Assembly: GCA_027627225.1 (NCBI GenBank)
Contig: CM051026.1
Coordinates: 2,166,001 to 2,230,000, forward strand
Reading direction: 5' to 3'
Length of the DNA: 64,000 nt
Source of the DNA: Congeria kusceri
Taxonomy: Eukaryota > Mollusca > Bivalvia > Myida > Dreissenidae
The notes beneath the pieces were generated by a model that saw only the letters and a program-made list of their open reading frames with translations, ran no database searches and had not been told where the DNA came from. The position numbers and the translations under genes were made by a program. Of the stretch, positions 1-12,353 are shown in pieces. How positions within the stretch are numbered: the first letter of the stretch is position 1; each line of letters starts with the position of its first letter.

Positions 1-499
1 TCTACGATCAGTTAATAAAGATTGTAACAGGAACCTGTTGCCTCAATAGCATGAACGGCGTTTATTTCTAAGCAAATTGACCCCACGCGTGGACGATGTA
101 TTTTCGGCTTAATGTCAGTGGTCTGTGCTATAAACTAAAGCAATCAATAGGCAAGAAACTTTATTAACGTATCGTTGTCGACAAATTAGCAATATAAAAC
201 TCTTAAACATTAAATAGCATGAGCATACTTTGGAAAGAAATGCACTAGTACAGCTGTCGTATATGAATAGATTACCTACTCGACGCATTAATTGTCTTAT
301 ATGCATTATTTTCTGTGCTGCTCTCTTTACACTTATTATTTGTTCTTGGATAATCTTTATTTAAGAATCCAGTAGTAATTGAAAAGCGAACATAGTTATT
401 TTAAATGTTTCAAAAGTAACATAAAGTAATATAACGTACACAATATGTTCATAAAGGGTATAGTGTGATTTAGTATGAATGTAGTGTGTGCCGTACTGA
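1..499. other. AT-rich stretch, no gene seen
   Basis: Only short chance open frames are present, with no conserved motif and no paired splice signals. I see no repeat shared with the rest of the window. Confidence 0.5.
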
Positions 500-704
500 T
501 TTAGTCTTAGTTTAAATCCCCAATTCTTTGCATTGACCGTTCCAAAGCGGTGACCCCAGTTGTATTTATGTTTGTTTTGTGTTTGTTATGTTTTTCTTTT
601 GTATCGTGCCGTGTTGTTTTGGCAATTGGTTAGTTGTCGTAAATAAAGGACTTCGTGCTTCTCTCCTGCTGACGCAGTTGGAGTTTCACTTTGTTTATAT
701 TTAC
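500..704 (+). mobile_element. TATA-containing dispersed repeat, copy A
   Basis: This is one of four related copies in the window (also near 26,746, 28,121 and 29,165). Shared landmarks, in order, are 'tttaaatcccc', 'tttgcattgacc', 'gcggtgacccca', 'gttttgtgtttgtta', 'ggcaattggtta', 'aaataaagga', 'cctgctg.cgcag' and 'ggagtttcactttg'. Copy A lacks the first 30 or so bases seen in copies B and C. It has no coding capacity. The family could be a solo LTR or another short non-autonomous element; the sequence does not decide. Confidence 0.65.
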
Positions 705-1653
705 ATGCGACCTAGATAAGTAAATTAGAGGTAGAAATCCACAAATTACACATCCTTACCATGCTACCATGGATGACGAATATTTTTTTTATATTTCTTG
801 TTCGATATGTTTGTTTTTTTTTCGAAACATTTTATTTCTTTATCAATGTATAGGTCCAGAACAAATGGCGCTGCACTCACTATGACATTCAAGACAGTAA
901 TGTTTGATATCTTTAGAAATTCAATGTCATATTGACATAATCAATTACATATTAATAGACAATATTGTACTTTCAAGCATTTAACAGATAAAAACGCTTG
1001 AGTAACCAAATTATCATAATACGTCATTTAACTAGTACGGCTCTTCCATTCTATACACAAAGGATGACGTCACTCGTCAATCCTCTGTACTTAACCGCAT
1101 TATTTCGCCACGAGCGGCGAAATGTGCTGACGCATGAAATAATCCCGCGTATGAATTTTGTTTCAAGAAATGACTCCTTTGATCAGTCCAATATTAACTT
1201 AATACTGATAGTAGAACATATTTGTGTAAACTAAAATTCCAGTAGTAAGTTTTAAACGCTGTTTACCGTGTTTATTATAAAAGCTACTTTCACTTTCGTG
1301 TTGGGGGAACATTTAAGGTTAGATACCAGTAAATCCAATTCCCGTATGGTCCCATTATGAAACAGTCCCATTATGAAACAGCAAACTTTCAGATTACAGA
1401 TTGTGCAAGCTTGGTATCAATTTAATGAAGAATCTTCCCTCTTCCAAGCACCAATGAGATACCAACAAATGTTCCAAACACACATACGATATTAGAAATA
1501 ACCACAAAATGCATGTTTGACATTGCTAAATGCTTTTTATACCAGGAACCTTATAAGAACTTGCTTGTAACAAAATAGAACTTCGTCGTCTGTTTAGCTC
1601 AAAGGAGCTTTTCTAGTAACAAACACGTTTTAGAATTATGCTTTTTAATACAC
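705..1653. other. Intergenic, no gene seen
   Basis: A 78-codon open frame at 998-1234 has no recognisable motif, no splice context and ordinary AT-rich composition, so I treat it as chance. A short direct repeat, 'gtcccattatgaaacag', occurs twice near 1,350-1,382. Confidence 0.5.
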
Positions 1654-1933
1654 GTCTCCGTGGCCTAGTGGTTAGGGCGTTCGCCTACGGAGCGGGAGGT
1701 CGAAGGTTCGAGTCCTACACAGGGCGAGTTCTGATATGGCCGGTTGCCGACCCAGCAGCTAGTTAAATCAAGGGGTACCGATTGCCTTCCTGCCAAGCGC
1801 CCGGCATATAGGATAGGAATCGGGAGTAAAGATGTTCATCAGTAAAGGTGTCTCATAAGTCAAAACTGGCTGGCCCTTAATCGCGAGGGGTGACACTATA
1901 ATAAACAAACACTTTACTTTACTTTACTTTACA
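1654..1933 (+). mobile_element. tRNA-derived SINE
   Basis: The head is tRNA-like. A box A match (TGGCCTAGTGG, 1661-1671) and a perfect box B (GGTTCGAGTCC, 1705-1715) are 33 bases apart, as in RNA polymerase III internal promoters. About 190 bases of unrelated body follow, ending in a short tandem tail of ACTTT units (1911-1933), where a real tRNA gene would end about 10 bases after box B. The hexamer 'tacacg' flanks both ends and may be what remains of a target duplication. The polymerase III promoter looks intact. The 3' tail suggests mobilisation by a LINE that recognises a microsatellite end. It is not a functional tRNA gene, because the acceptor arms do not pair cleanly. Confidence 0.8.
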
Positions 1934-2864
1934 CGTATAATCAATGTAGATGACGTATTATATAACATAAATGCGATTCATCTAGTATTATATATCTAGT
2001 TTTATTGTGGAAGTGCATGTGCATCACTTCCCAATTTGCCTGACCTTTTAATATGTTATTTATGGCTAAGCAATGGCGGACCCAGAGGCAAATTTCAGCC
2101 GAGGCAGTCTCAGAGTTCCGGATACACCCTCCCCTATCTTTACATATTTTAACGTCTCTTTTGCGTTTTGAATGATATTCAAACTACACAAAATAACCCG
2201 ATTTGACGTTATATAAGTATAACATAGTAATAATACAGTTGTAATTTTACCATACATGTTCGTACGTTATTTGCTGAATTTTACAATTAAACAGCGAGCG
2301 ATCGAGAAGTAGAATGATCGAGAAACATGATGCTCCGAGTATAGTAACTCAGGATTTTATACACTTTAATGCGTTCAATTCATTATTATGCATATGTGTA
2401 AGATGGAATTAAGTTAACAATCACTCTTTAATAAATAACACACATGCTTTATAATGTTGATTCAATATTATCAAAGAAGAGTAAAATGCGACTCTGTGTT
2501 TAACATACGACTTTAAAGAACATACAGAATTTATAGGACCGTAATAAATATGGTATAATGTCGGATACATCGTTATGAAGCAAAAATAGTGCCACACATT
2601 GCGCGATCAATTTCAGTGAAAATGTGGCAACTGTCATCTATCTGACATTATATCATTTTCAAAGTATTTTATGACTTTATTTGGTCTGCCCATTTTAGCC
2701 GAGGCAGCCGCCACGGCGTGCCTCGGCGTGGCTACGACGCTGCTAAGAAATACGATATACTATATTCAACTCGCAATCAGATATCTGTTCTCTTGTGTTC
2801 TGTTTCTCAGGCACGTATCATCTATAGATCGGTCCGTCGCTCTTCTCAGTGTGCAGTCACAGAC
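1934..2864. other. Upstream flank of the coiled-coil/protease-like gene
   Basis: No coding exon is supported. Positions 2671-2864 carry open frames running into exon 1, but the exon 1 ATG at 2865 has the better start context (G at -3, G at +4) and begins the frame that splices onward. Part of this stretch is probably 5' UTR and promoter. I see no convincing TATA box. Confidence 0.4.
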
Positions 2865-5800
2865 ATGGACCTCCAGGACTTCTTCACGACACTGATCGAC
2901 CTATTGAGCGATTCGAAGTATTTAGCGCACGATGGCAGTGCGCAGGAAGCTGTGAGGAAATTAAGAGATGTAAATGTATACTGAGCTTAAACTGATATGA
3001 TTCACTATGTTAATGTACATGATATTTTAACAAATCTATTATTATGCAGAAAACGTTATTGCTTTGATTAAATACGTACAGTTTTGCTATATCTTTACAG
3101 ATCAAACATGACATAATGAAGACTGTCGTAAATGAAATAAATCGTGCAATCATCGCCTCCGCTGAAACCTTAAGAAGTATTAATCAAGAATCCGAAAAAT
3201 CTTTGAAAATAATAAGGGCGCACATGGCCGACTATCGGAAGAAACTCGATGAACAGATTGGCAAAATGTCTATGGAACTCGCTGCAAATTCTATGAAACT
3301 CGCTGAAAAATCTAAGAAAATGGCTGAATATTATAAGGAAAATTCTAAAAATAACAAGAAAATCGATGGAAATTCTATGAAAATTGATGAAAAATCTAAG
3401 AATATCAATGAAAAGCCTACGAAAATCGCTGCAAATTCTATGAAACTCTCTACAAATTCTAAGGCAATGGCTGAACATCCTAAGAAAGTGGCTGAATATT
3501 GTAAAGAAATCGCTGAAAAATCTAAGATAATCGCTGAAAATTCTAAGACAATTGATGAAAAATCTAATAATATCGATGAAAAGCCTATGAAATTCGCCGA
3601 AATTGCGCGCTTGATCGAATTAGCTAAAAACGATCGGAAGATTGCGAACAACCCTAAAACGATGGACATAATTAACAAACAAGCTTCTGAAGGTATGAAC
3701 CTAATTAAAATTTCAATTTTACTGCGTATTAAAATAGTTTTTGTGTTGTTGGTATGTATGCTTGTCTGATGATTTATTTAAATTTTTAACATAAGTCACA
3801 TTTGGAATTTTGACATTGCACTTGAATAAATTCCTATTTATTTAATTCCATAAAATAAATAAACTTAAAACTCTGTTCTGACAATTATGGACCAAATGGT
3901 GTATTTGTGTAATATTTTACCCGTTTATTAACTCTCAGCAGGTGAATCGCATTGTGCAAGCCTTGAAAAAGCTTGGTTCCAATTTTCTTACAATAACCTC
4001 ACCCGGAGTAGCTCGATATTATTCACCTTGCAGCTGAGAATTGTGTCCAACTTGTTACAGGCTATGAGACATTTCCAAACTATGTGTCTGATGATATATT
4101 CCAGGCTTTAAAATAAACCAGTTTGAAAGAATGATTGAAACATTTAACATAAAAAATGCAAAGTTTTAATTTGCCTGTTGGAACCCAGTACTTGTTTGGT
4201 CTTATTGCAGTCTATATCAGTGTGTCTTATTTTACCTTGTCATATCTGGTCAATGATGCCTCGTGCGTTCGTTCATACTCACATACATTGCAATTTACTG
4301 GGTTACTGCTGAATATTTGTTTTCTGTAGAACTTATTGGATTGCATGTTGGTGTAACAATTCAATTAACTTAGACTTAACTTTAAAAGAAGGTGCACCAC
4401 AACGGCTGTCATAAGTGGTTATTGTTGTAGTCTTTAACTTGACATCCCTGCATGCATGAGCTACATCCGCGTAGCAGTTCTGCCTGTCATTCGGCGACAA
4501 GCCTCTTTATAATAAAGACGCTAAACCTCTTCATTCGTATACTATTTACTAGTTTGTGGTGACATTGGCTGGATATCAGTGGACCTGTAGGAGATGGCTT
4601 TCATATGCCCGATGTAGGAACTGGTTTTGATTCCATATACAATTATCTTGGCACTTTGTCGATGCCACAAAGCACCCTTGCAGTTGACATTTGACCGGAG
4701 AGTTCCGGCCGAAAGTGTCAAGAAATACGCCGACTACTAGTCTTAAAACCTAAGCGTTAATTGTGAATGTTGTATTTTAACAGTCACATTTAACACGTCC
4801 AAATTCTAGACATTAGCCGGCGTGTGCAGGTCTGATACAAATATGGCTACATGTCCTCATTAAAAAGAACTTGCCATCTTCACTATGGAATCCAGCTAGC
4901 GAAAGGTCGAATGCCAAGGTATTTGACTAAGTCATATTTGGCTGTTGTCTGCCCGGCACTTTTTCGGTAATTAGCATGGTGCTAAAGTCAATTCATACAG
5001 GCATCAGCTTGTGCCTGTCAATAACCGGGCAAACAACGGCCACAGTCCATGTGGTACCAGCCCGTCACTTGGCATGTTTATTTCCATCTTTACTTGAATA
5101 AAATTTGATCTGGGTGAAGGAACGCTTGTTTGATGTCTGTGGCATAGAGAGGTAGCTGATGGTATTGAGATGCCCGACAAGTTTACAGATTTACCTCCGT
5201 ACTTATTTGAAATTGATACCTTCCTGATGTCAAAAAAGTACTTGAATGGTCATTTCCGAAAGTGCCTAATACAACAGAAACATTGAAGGAGAAAATCCAA
5301 TAAGCAAAAAATTACACTGCAATTAGCGACCGGTGTCACTTAGCTCTTTTGTAAAAACAATTACTGACGATCAAGTCCGATGGTCGTTATTTGATCAATG
5401 TCTGTCTACGATGCAACATGTTAATAGTCATTTCATTATGTATGTTTTTTTGAAATCCACACACTCTTCGTTTTCATCAACACATTTCCCGTATCTAACA
5501 CCCGTGCTAATTCGCATTCACATTCCACATTCACACATTTCCTAAAACACTCAAGAATATTGTATTCGATATTTGCATGTGTCTCACAATGTACATATCG
5601 ATTATAAGTCCACATCTTCCTCATTTCTCCTGAAGTTATATCTCGCATACACGTTGCACATGAACAGTTCGTACAGTAGGAACATTTATATTGTAATAAT
5701 ACACCTGACACTGCTTACTGACACAATCAAATAGAAATAAGACATGTTCACTTCGAAGTCGTGCATTCCAATAGTAATATCACATGGACTCTATTTACTC

Positions 5801-8800
5801 GTACATTCTAGTTGTATCAAAATATGGACACTTCTTACTCGTACATTTCTATTGTAATAACAAATGGGCAATTTGCACTTATTCATGTGCATTGCTAGTG
5901 TAACGACCCATAGACGCTACTAACTCGTACATCCCTGTTGTAGTACCGTATAATATGTAATTGCGAAAGTGGCATTTAAATTATATATTTTGCATTTTGT
6001 CTTTTGAACACGTATTCACACTTGTTCACACTTAAATTCAAACAAACGAAGGGGATATATTGGTTAACGTGTCTAAATGTGTGAAAAACAACTATATATA
6101 GCATAATTAAGGTTTAAGTCTTTGTTTAAACTTTTGAAAAGCTACTAGAATTAACAAAAGTATAACAAATGCATTATACTCGACAATTATGCAGTCACTA
6201 ATGAATTTTCCTGGTATGATTGCATTAAAACTAATGTCTCACCAACAAGTTCAATATGTTCGACTCGCTTTATTATAGTCTATTATAGTGTTAAATCAAT
6301 CAAGAAATCGACTGAAAACTCTTGCCTTGATAACATTCATAAATGACAGCTTGCATAAAAAAATGTCGCAAAGTGACGATTTTAATTTTCGCGTTTCCAT
6401 TGTGACCGCAAATGAAGCAATTGTGTTTTGTCAGCGAAAATAACTGGCATTCCTATTGATATAGCAGATGGACACTTCTAACTCGTAAATTTATATTGCA
6501 ATAACACATGGACACGTCTAACAGCTACATGCCTATTGTATTTACAAATGGACACTTTGATTCCTGCATTCCTGTTGTAAGAATACTTGTCAAATTCCGA
6601 TTAATTCCGAGGCAATTAAATTCAATACATTCTGCTCGTTAATTACTAATTCTTCATTGTGTCATATACTTTGAAATTGCTCTATTCCTTTAAGCGGAAT
6701 TCTTCATAATTGCATCTGTATTGAGGCACGCGAATTGGACTCTTGCATATTCCGGTGCAACCGACACAATGTTCAAATTGCTCCTAATTTTAATATTTAA
6801 GAGAGTGAAAATTCAGCATAAATGTAAAAAAATTATCTACGGAAGTTTCGTGCCAGATTTTTGAATCCCATTTAACATATTTTTTTGCGGACAAAAGCAA
6901 GTAAATTCTGGAGGATTTTGCATCGCCCTTATCTGTTTCAATTTTTCTGTAGTTGACTTTTGACAAAGACCTTTGTTTCTGGATAGTAAAATATATGGTA
7001 TTAAATTAAAAGATACGATTTGAAACCTTTTAAACAAAATTAAAACACTCTAGAAACACTCTAGAGCAATATGAGCTAGAAATCATTTTGTCACAATGTT
7101 TTCAATTGGATCTTTTACTATGTCTATAGGTAGGAAAAGGTAACCCCCAAAAATGTTATCTGGATCATGTCATTCTTGCAAAATACGTAATTCATAAAAG
7201 AGCAAGCGCATATTCGATTCAACTAGTACAACATTATGCGAAAGGTTCTCTTTCAACAGCCCTTGTTAATTATTTCCGAGCATGTGCGGGTCGTACTTGT
7301 GGTTACTTTTAAACGTTTCACTTTTGTATTTATTAATTCAATATATATGTATGCATTATTGTATACAAACTATAAATATTTGTAGCTGTCATTAACAGAT
7401 AGAACGAGCAAATGAATGTAACAAAAACATTTTTCATCACGTCGTTAATGTGATGCTAGGTACTGTGTTGCTGGTTATAATAAACACAAAAGAGACATGT
7501 GTGGTAAATTTGATTGTTCACTGTTTGTGCTTCGAACTACGAGTTTTAGAACATGTATATTTTTATCTTTACATATTCTTACAGTGACACATTTTGAATT
7601 ATTTTCATTTTCGTTTCAGAACAATTAAAGGAATGGGAAGAATTAAAGGTAAGAATCACAAACAGATGACTGATTGATTTAAATATTGCTTGCCATAAAC
7701 GAAAACACTATGTATAATATGATTTTCCTCTCTTGTAACTAAACTTTTCACATTTCTTAATGGATTATATCGGTATTGAAAACCTGTCCATATAGCTGCT
7801 GACAGGACGCTTTCAATGTGTTTCAAGTCCTTTTAATTTGCATGTTTTACTGTTTAATTCCAGTTTCGCGGGTGTTATTGTGATTTTTGTGTCGTAGTTG
7901 CTTTAGACACATTTCGACATCATGCAACCCTCTGAACGTAAAGCTAAATTTCGAACTTAAACTGAACGAGTTATTAGACATCATACGTGGCTTACCCTAT
8001 AATACCTTAGTCCAATCTTAACAAACTGCAGAGTCTAATTCCAGGGAATGGTGAACGGAATATTTGACAAAATCAATGACAGAATAAGGTCGTTGATACA
8101 GGATGTCCACACGACGTTGGAACCACAATCGCAAGAAGAAACAACGAAACATCGGAACGAAATGAAGGTGCTATATGTTGCAACTTATTCGTTCATTGTT
8201 ACTAGTAAACTCGGACCATACAACTACATAAGCAAGCTATGTAACTATAGTTTTGACAGTCCTTAATCTACAGAATTTAGAAGTATCTATTTGTTTGAAC
8301 GACAATAATAAACATCATTGTATTCTATTAGTGCGACCGTTTGTTATAGTTTCAATCCTGATTGAAACATAACAAATGGATAATTTCGAATTCTCAGAAA
8401 AAATTACACTAAACGTTACACTTTCTATAATATATTGAAATTCATTAAACACTAGCATAGTTTCACAGAGTGTATATTTATGTATATTGCGCATATATCT
8501 ACAGCCTGTAAAAAACACGATGTCACTGAATGAACATCACGGTGCAATTAGCAAACATAGACAGCACTGGACAGTAGACCCGTCCATATCTCCAGAAGAT
8601 GGTTAGTGAACTTTTGTCAGTGAGATGCATTGTATTTGATTCTTGTATTTATAAAACTGCTGAACTGCATTTTGCTGGTGTATTTCTTACCTATATAACG
8701 CTATGCTTAGTCGCCACGTCCACCTTTTTGAACCATGCTTTTCTTGATAAAGATTTAAAAAACATATTGACCTAAGATAGCATTTGTGTCTAAGAATGAA

Positions 8801-11471
8801 TTAGATATGAAAAAGGTTCAGACACAACCATAACCATTAATAAGTATATGATTATTAAAGTGAGCTTGTTTCAGGTACAAACACTCTGACGAGTTTTAAA
8901 CAATCTGAACAGAAAACCGAAAATCTGTTGATGAGATTAGATTTTACCAAAGAGAGTTTTCAGTTATTGAGATACTTTTGTGAGACAATTAGAGGAATAC
9001 TCACAATTTATGAGCACGATTTTCCAAAAGCTACTCCGTTGTTAGATGAAAAAATAAACAGTGTCATTTCCTCGAATGTTGTACATGTTTACACAACAGA
9101 GCAGTTTCGACGCCACTTTGAAGATCGATCAATTGAGATAACCAATGACATGTCAACACATAGTGTAATTGAAAATATAAAACAAACAAAAGCATTTGCA
9201 TTGATCGTGATTGATAGTGCAATGCAAGCATCAGTTGCCAGGGCTTTGAAAGAATCAGACATCTGTAACACAGGAGTCTTAATAGTTGGGCAGTCTGAGG
9301 AATTGCCACTTATTCCCAACGTTGTCCTTAGCCAAACGGAGTCAAGCAGGATCATGAAGGATGCGGATTCTTTACTGGAACGTTGCGCCTTTGGCATACT
9401 GAAAGCAATTTATTCCAATTTACGGTCATACGAGTTACAAAACACATTTTCTGGTAAGCATAACTTCTTGGTTATGTTATTCGTAATTATTTATTTTTGG
9501 TTGTATATTGGACATTCATCCTTATTACAGAACCTAAGAAAATCACCAAACTATATAAATATTGTTTAAAATATTGTAAAACCATTTAATTTCGTGGTCG
9601 TCTAATTGCGCGTTTTTCGAGGTGCTAAAAGAGCGCGAATATAAGACCGCGCGTACATTTTCATTTTGCATGATTATTTGAAAATGTATACATGTAAATG
9701 AATAATGCGCGATTTTAAGCCCACGCAAATAAGCGTTTTTTTAACTTCTTGGTTATGTTATTTTTGATTATTTATTTTTGGTTGTATAGTGGACATTTAT
9801 CATGATTACAGAACGTGAGAAAATCACCTAACTATATAAAAATTGTTTAAAATACTGTAAATCCATTTAATTTCGTGGTTGTCTAATTGCGCGTTTTTCG
9901 ATGTGCGAAAAGAGCGCGAATTTAAGACCACCCGTAAATTTTCTTTTTGCATGATTATTTGAAAATGTATACATGTAAATAAATAATGCGCGATTTTAAG
10001 CCAACTCAAATAAGCGTTTTTTTACGAATGCGTACAATTTAGACACCGCGAAGCAAAAGTATTTACAGTAAGAGACATCAAGGGCATCGACAGTAATTAT
10101 GCTTGCTACACATATTTGATAACAAATCGTTGAGAAACTAACACAAACATATCGTCGAATTGGTTTCCAGAAAATGATAAGGCCAACCTTGAAGGCGTGT
10201 TCGACCTTATAAAGCCAGCTTTCGAAAGCAGTGACGTCCCCGCAGAGGAATGTCCAGTGAAAGACACTTCAAACCCCGTCGAATATCCTTTAAATATTGA
10301 GAAGGTATTTATTTTCTCTAAACCAATTGAGAGTGTTGCTGCATTTACACATTGAAGCGTTAGCATACTGTTACTCGTAGATGGCACTTTTTATTAGTTT
10401 CGGTTATTCAGTTTATGGTCGTTTGTTTCGTTATATCATTATTATTGAAAATTTTAACGCCTTCTATCGCAAGATCGTTCATGTATTTTTTTACGGTTAT
10501 GGTCGTTTTGTTTTCTCTTAAAGGTCATTGAAACAATAATTGGCATACCAGGTCTCATTATGTGCTTTAAAAGTCGCGGCAAGCTTCAAATTTATGTTGA
10601 TTCATCAACAGCAAGTTCTGATGTTGAAGCAATTCTTAAAAAGGAGTTAGATCGAAACGATGTCAAAGAATACAACATTTCGTACGGAAGAGCGCAGCAA
10701 TTGTCACAATGTTCGTCGGGTGATTCAGTTTTTCAATCTATTGGAACGCTAGGTGGGTTTGTTAAGAAAGTTCAATTGCCAAGTATCTCAGTGAGAGATG
10801 AAACCAGTGTTCCAATACAGGACACTGCTTGTTCTTCACGCACAAACGAACCCAGTACTGAAAGCACAAATGAACCTAGCACTGCAGCGCTCGTCTCCAG
10901 ACACGTCGTTCAACAAACGAACTTACCTGTGCTTATTGTCGACAAAGTTTTAACGCCAATAGGTCGTATTGCTGGCGTACATCAAACTGATGAAATAGAC
11001 ATAATGCCGGTAGATGTTGATGAGGCCTGTAAACATCTTTGCGACCCAAGATTCAGGACTGAACTCAATGTTAACATGTACTCTAAACTAAGAAAATCTG
11101 GCGATATCAGGGCTTTGAGGGGAAAGCCTGTGCACATATGGGGCGCAACGTCTTCCCCTGGTTACGGCATTCTTGTCGAGCATGATGCTACAACCGCCAA
11201 TGGTCTGAGAATAATTGTTCGTGACCGCCGAACAGATGAGCCGTTCGCACAACAAGGAGACAGCGGGGCCATGATTTGCTACTTCGACCCACGCCACGAA
11301 GTGTTATACGCAGTTGCTATGCTAATCAGTTCGGTTCAGCTTGACGGCGAGTCAACTCATAGACGATACACAGCTCAGATACTTGATGATGGACTTCAAA
11401 AACTTTCAGTTATGAATGATTGTCAGTTTTTAATCTTTGAGGAAGAAAGCGTAAGCGACGACAATGCCTAA
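2865..11471 (+). CDS. Eight-exon gene: heptad coiled coil plus PA-clan (trypsin-fold) protease-like domain
   Basis: Manual model with exons 2865-2969, 3101-3692, 7620-7648, 8045-8167, 8505-8601, 8875-9453, 10171-10304 and 10524-11471. Every junction is GT/AG and phase-consistent, giving 868 codons plus stop. Residues 1-35 look helical. Residues 90-201 are 16 uninterrupted heptads of the type x-S-K-x-I-x-E, predicting a long coiled coil, although some heptads carry proline. Residues 316-508 (exon 6) alternate predicted strands (VVHVYTT, FALIVIDS, TGVLIVGQ, NVVLSQ) with helices, an alpha/beta domain I do not recognise. Exon 8 starts with an alpha/beta segment (GKLQIYVD), then IGTLGGFV, LVSRHVV (His 680), EIDIMPVDV (Asp 712 or 717), VHIWG and QQGDSGAMIC (Ser 800). 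That is the order and spacing of a PA-clan His-Asp-Ser domain. There is no signal peptide or membrane segment, so the protein is probably intracellular. Protease activity and any role, such as a conflict or immune effector, are inference. Additional exons in the 3.9-kb intron 2 cannot be excluded. Confidence 0.75.
5730..5945. repeat. Degenerate tandem repeat in intron 2, block 1
   Basis: Four or so imperfect units of about 58 bases share 'ctcgtacatt', 'attgtaataaca' and 'atggacact'. Related units recur at 6460-6595. The array is non-coding and lies inside the long second intron of the 2,865-11,471 gene. Confidence 0.55.
6460..6595. repeat. Degenerate tandem repeat in intron 2, block 2
   Basis: Two to three further units of the family seen at 5730-5945, with 'ggacacttctaactcgta' and 'attgcaataacacatgga'. 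The two blocks are separated by about 500 bases of unrelated sequence. Confidence 0.5.
9462..10023. repeat. 281-bp tandem duplication in intron 6
   Basis: Two head-to-tail copies, 9462-9742 and 9743-10023, begin 'aacttcttggttatgtt' and end 'aagcgttttttt', with scattered substitutions. The first copy starts 9 bases after the exon 6 donor, so the duplication is wholly intronic. Each unit contains opposed GC-rich patches ('cgtggtcgtctaattgcgcg' and 'gcgcgattttaagccc'), like the arms of a small foldback element. Confidence 0.85.
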
Positions 11472-12353
11472 GGTGCATTAACATAAACTACAGGAAAAAA
11501 CATAAATATAAAAATACAGGATGTCTGAACATCAATGTGTTTACATTCACCTTGTAGTAGTTGAAAAACAGAGAACCTGTTAAAGACATAGTTTAACCCT
11601 TCTTTATATGAACCCCTAAAATCTGTACTCGTGTATATTGTCACCCGTCTGAGATAAATTCACTGCTGAAGTAACGGGATAATTAGATAACCGTTTGATT
11701 ATCACCAAAGTGTGACTGACAGCACGTTACTTATTTTATATCGCATTGTTGTTGAATTCCATATATTTTATTGTAATTTATCTATTTAATGCGATACACT
11801 GCGATATATAATACTATGCTATTTTTGTATTTTTGTATTTTTGTTTGATTACGATACAATGGGATAAATGATGTTGACATGTTTTATTTTTAATTTGCAA
11901 ACACATACTTTTATATTAAATATTTGCTTGTTTAGTGAGTGCACCAGTTTTATATGTCAAAGATTTACATTGAACACCAGATGGTTTATTAGGTATTATG
12001 TACATGTTTATCATTACTTATATGCTTTTCAGTGAAATATCGAATTTTACTGGTGAAATAAAATTTTATATTTTCACTGTTGATGCAGCGAAAAAATAAA
12101 ATTTTATGTCTTCACTGCAGTAAAAATATAACATAAAACGGACTATGTTTTTATAAACAGCATCGTTTTCATTAAACACAATATACAATTCGACAAAATT
12201 ATGATTTAGCGACAATGATTGACAAAACATGGCACTTTTGTCGACCATATTAACGAGTGGCAGTTTTGGAATCATTTATGACGTCATTTTTATGACGTCA
12301 TAATACACGAACTTGTGACGTTTAAGCATACCTCGCACAATTTTATTTATTTA
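11472..12353. other. 3' flank of the protease-like gene, palindrome-rich
   Basis: No coding frame is supported. The stretch probably contains the 3' UTR, but I cannot place the polyadenylation site with confidence. Positions 12,040-12,130 hold two short 'aaataaaatttta'-type inverted sequences flanked by 'ttcactg'. Confidence 0.4.
12279..12300. promoter_or_regulatory. Pair of CRE-type palindromes
   Basis: Two perfect TGACGTCA palindromes (12279-12286 and 12293-12300) lie 14 bases apart. This is the consensus cyclic-AMP response element for CREB/ATF bZIP proteins. No gene start is apparent nearby, so a regulatory role is only a possibility. Confidence 0.3.

Noticed and set aside
2671..2895. 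Plus-strand frame overlapping exon 1
   Set aside because: It is in a different frame from the ATG at 2865 that splices cleanly onward, and has no motif.
3170..3678. Two long minus-strand open frames (102 and 115 codons)
   Set aside because: They are antisense shadows of the heptad-repeat exon. The 21-base repeat keeps all three frames free of stops.
4400..5330. GC-richer, possibly coding text inside intron 2 (for example a Trp-rich frame near 4,560)
   Set aside because: Frames are short and closed, no domain is recognisable, and no splice pair would add them to the gene in frame.
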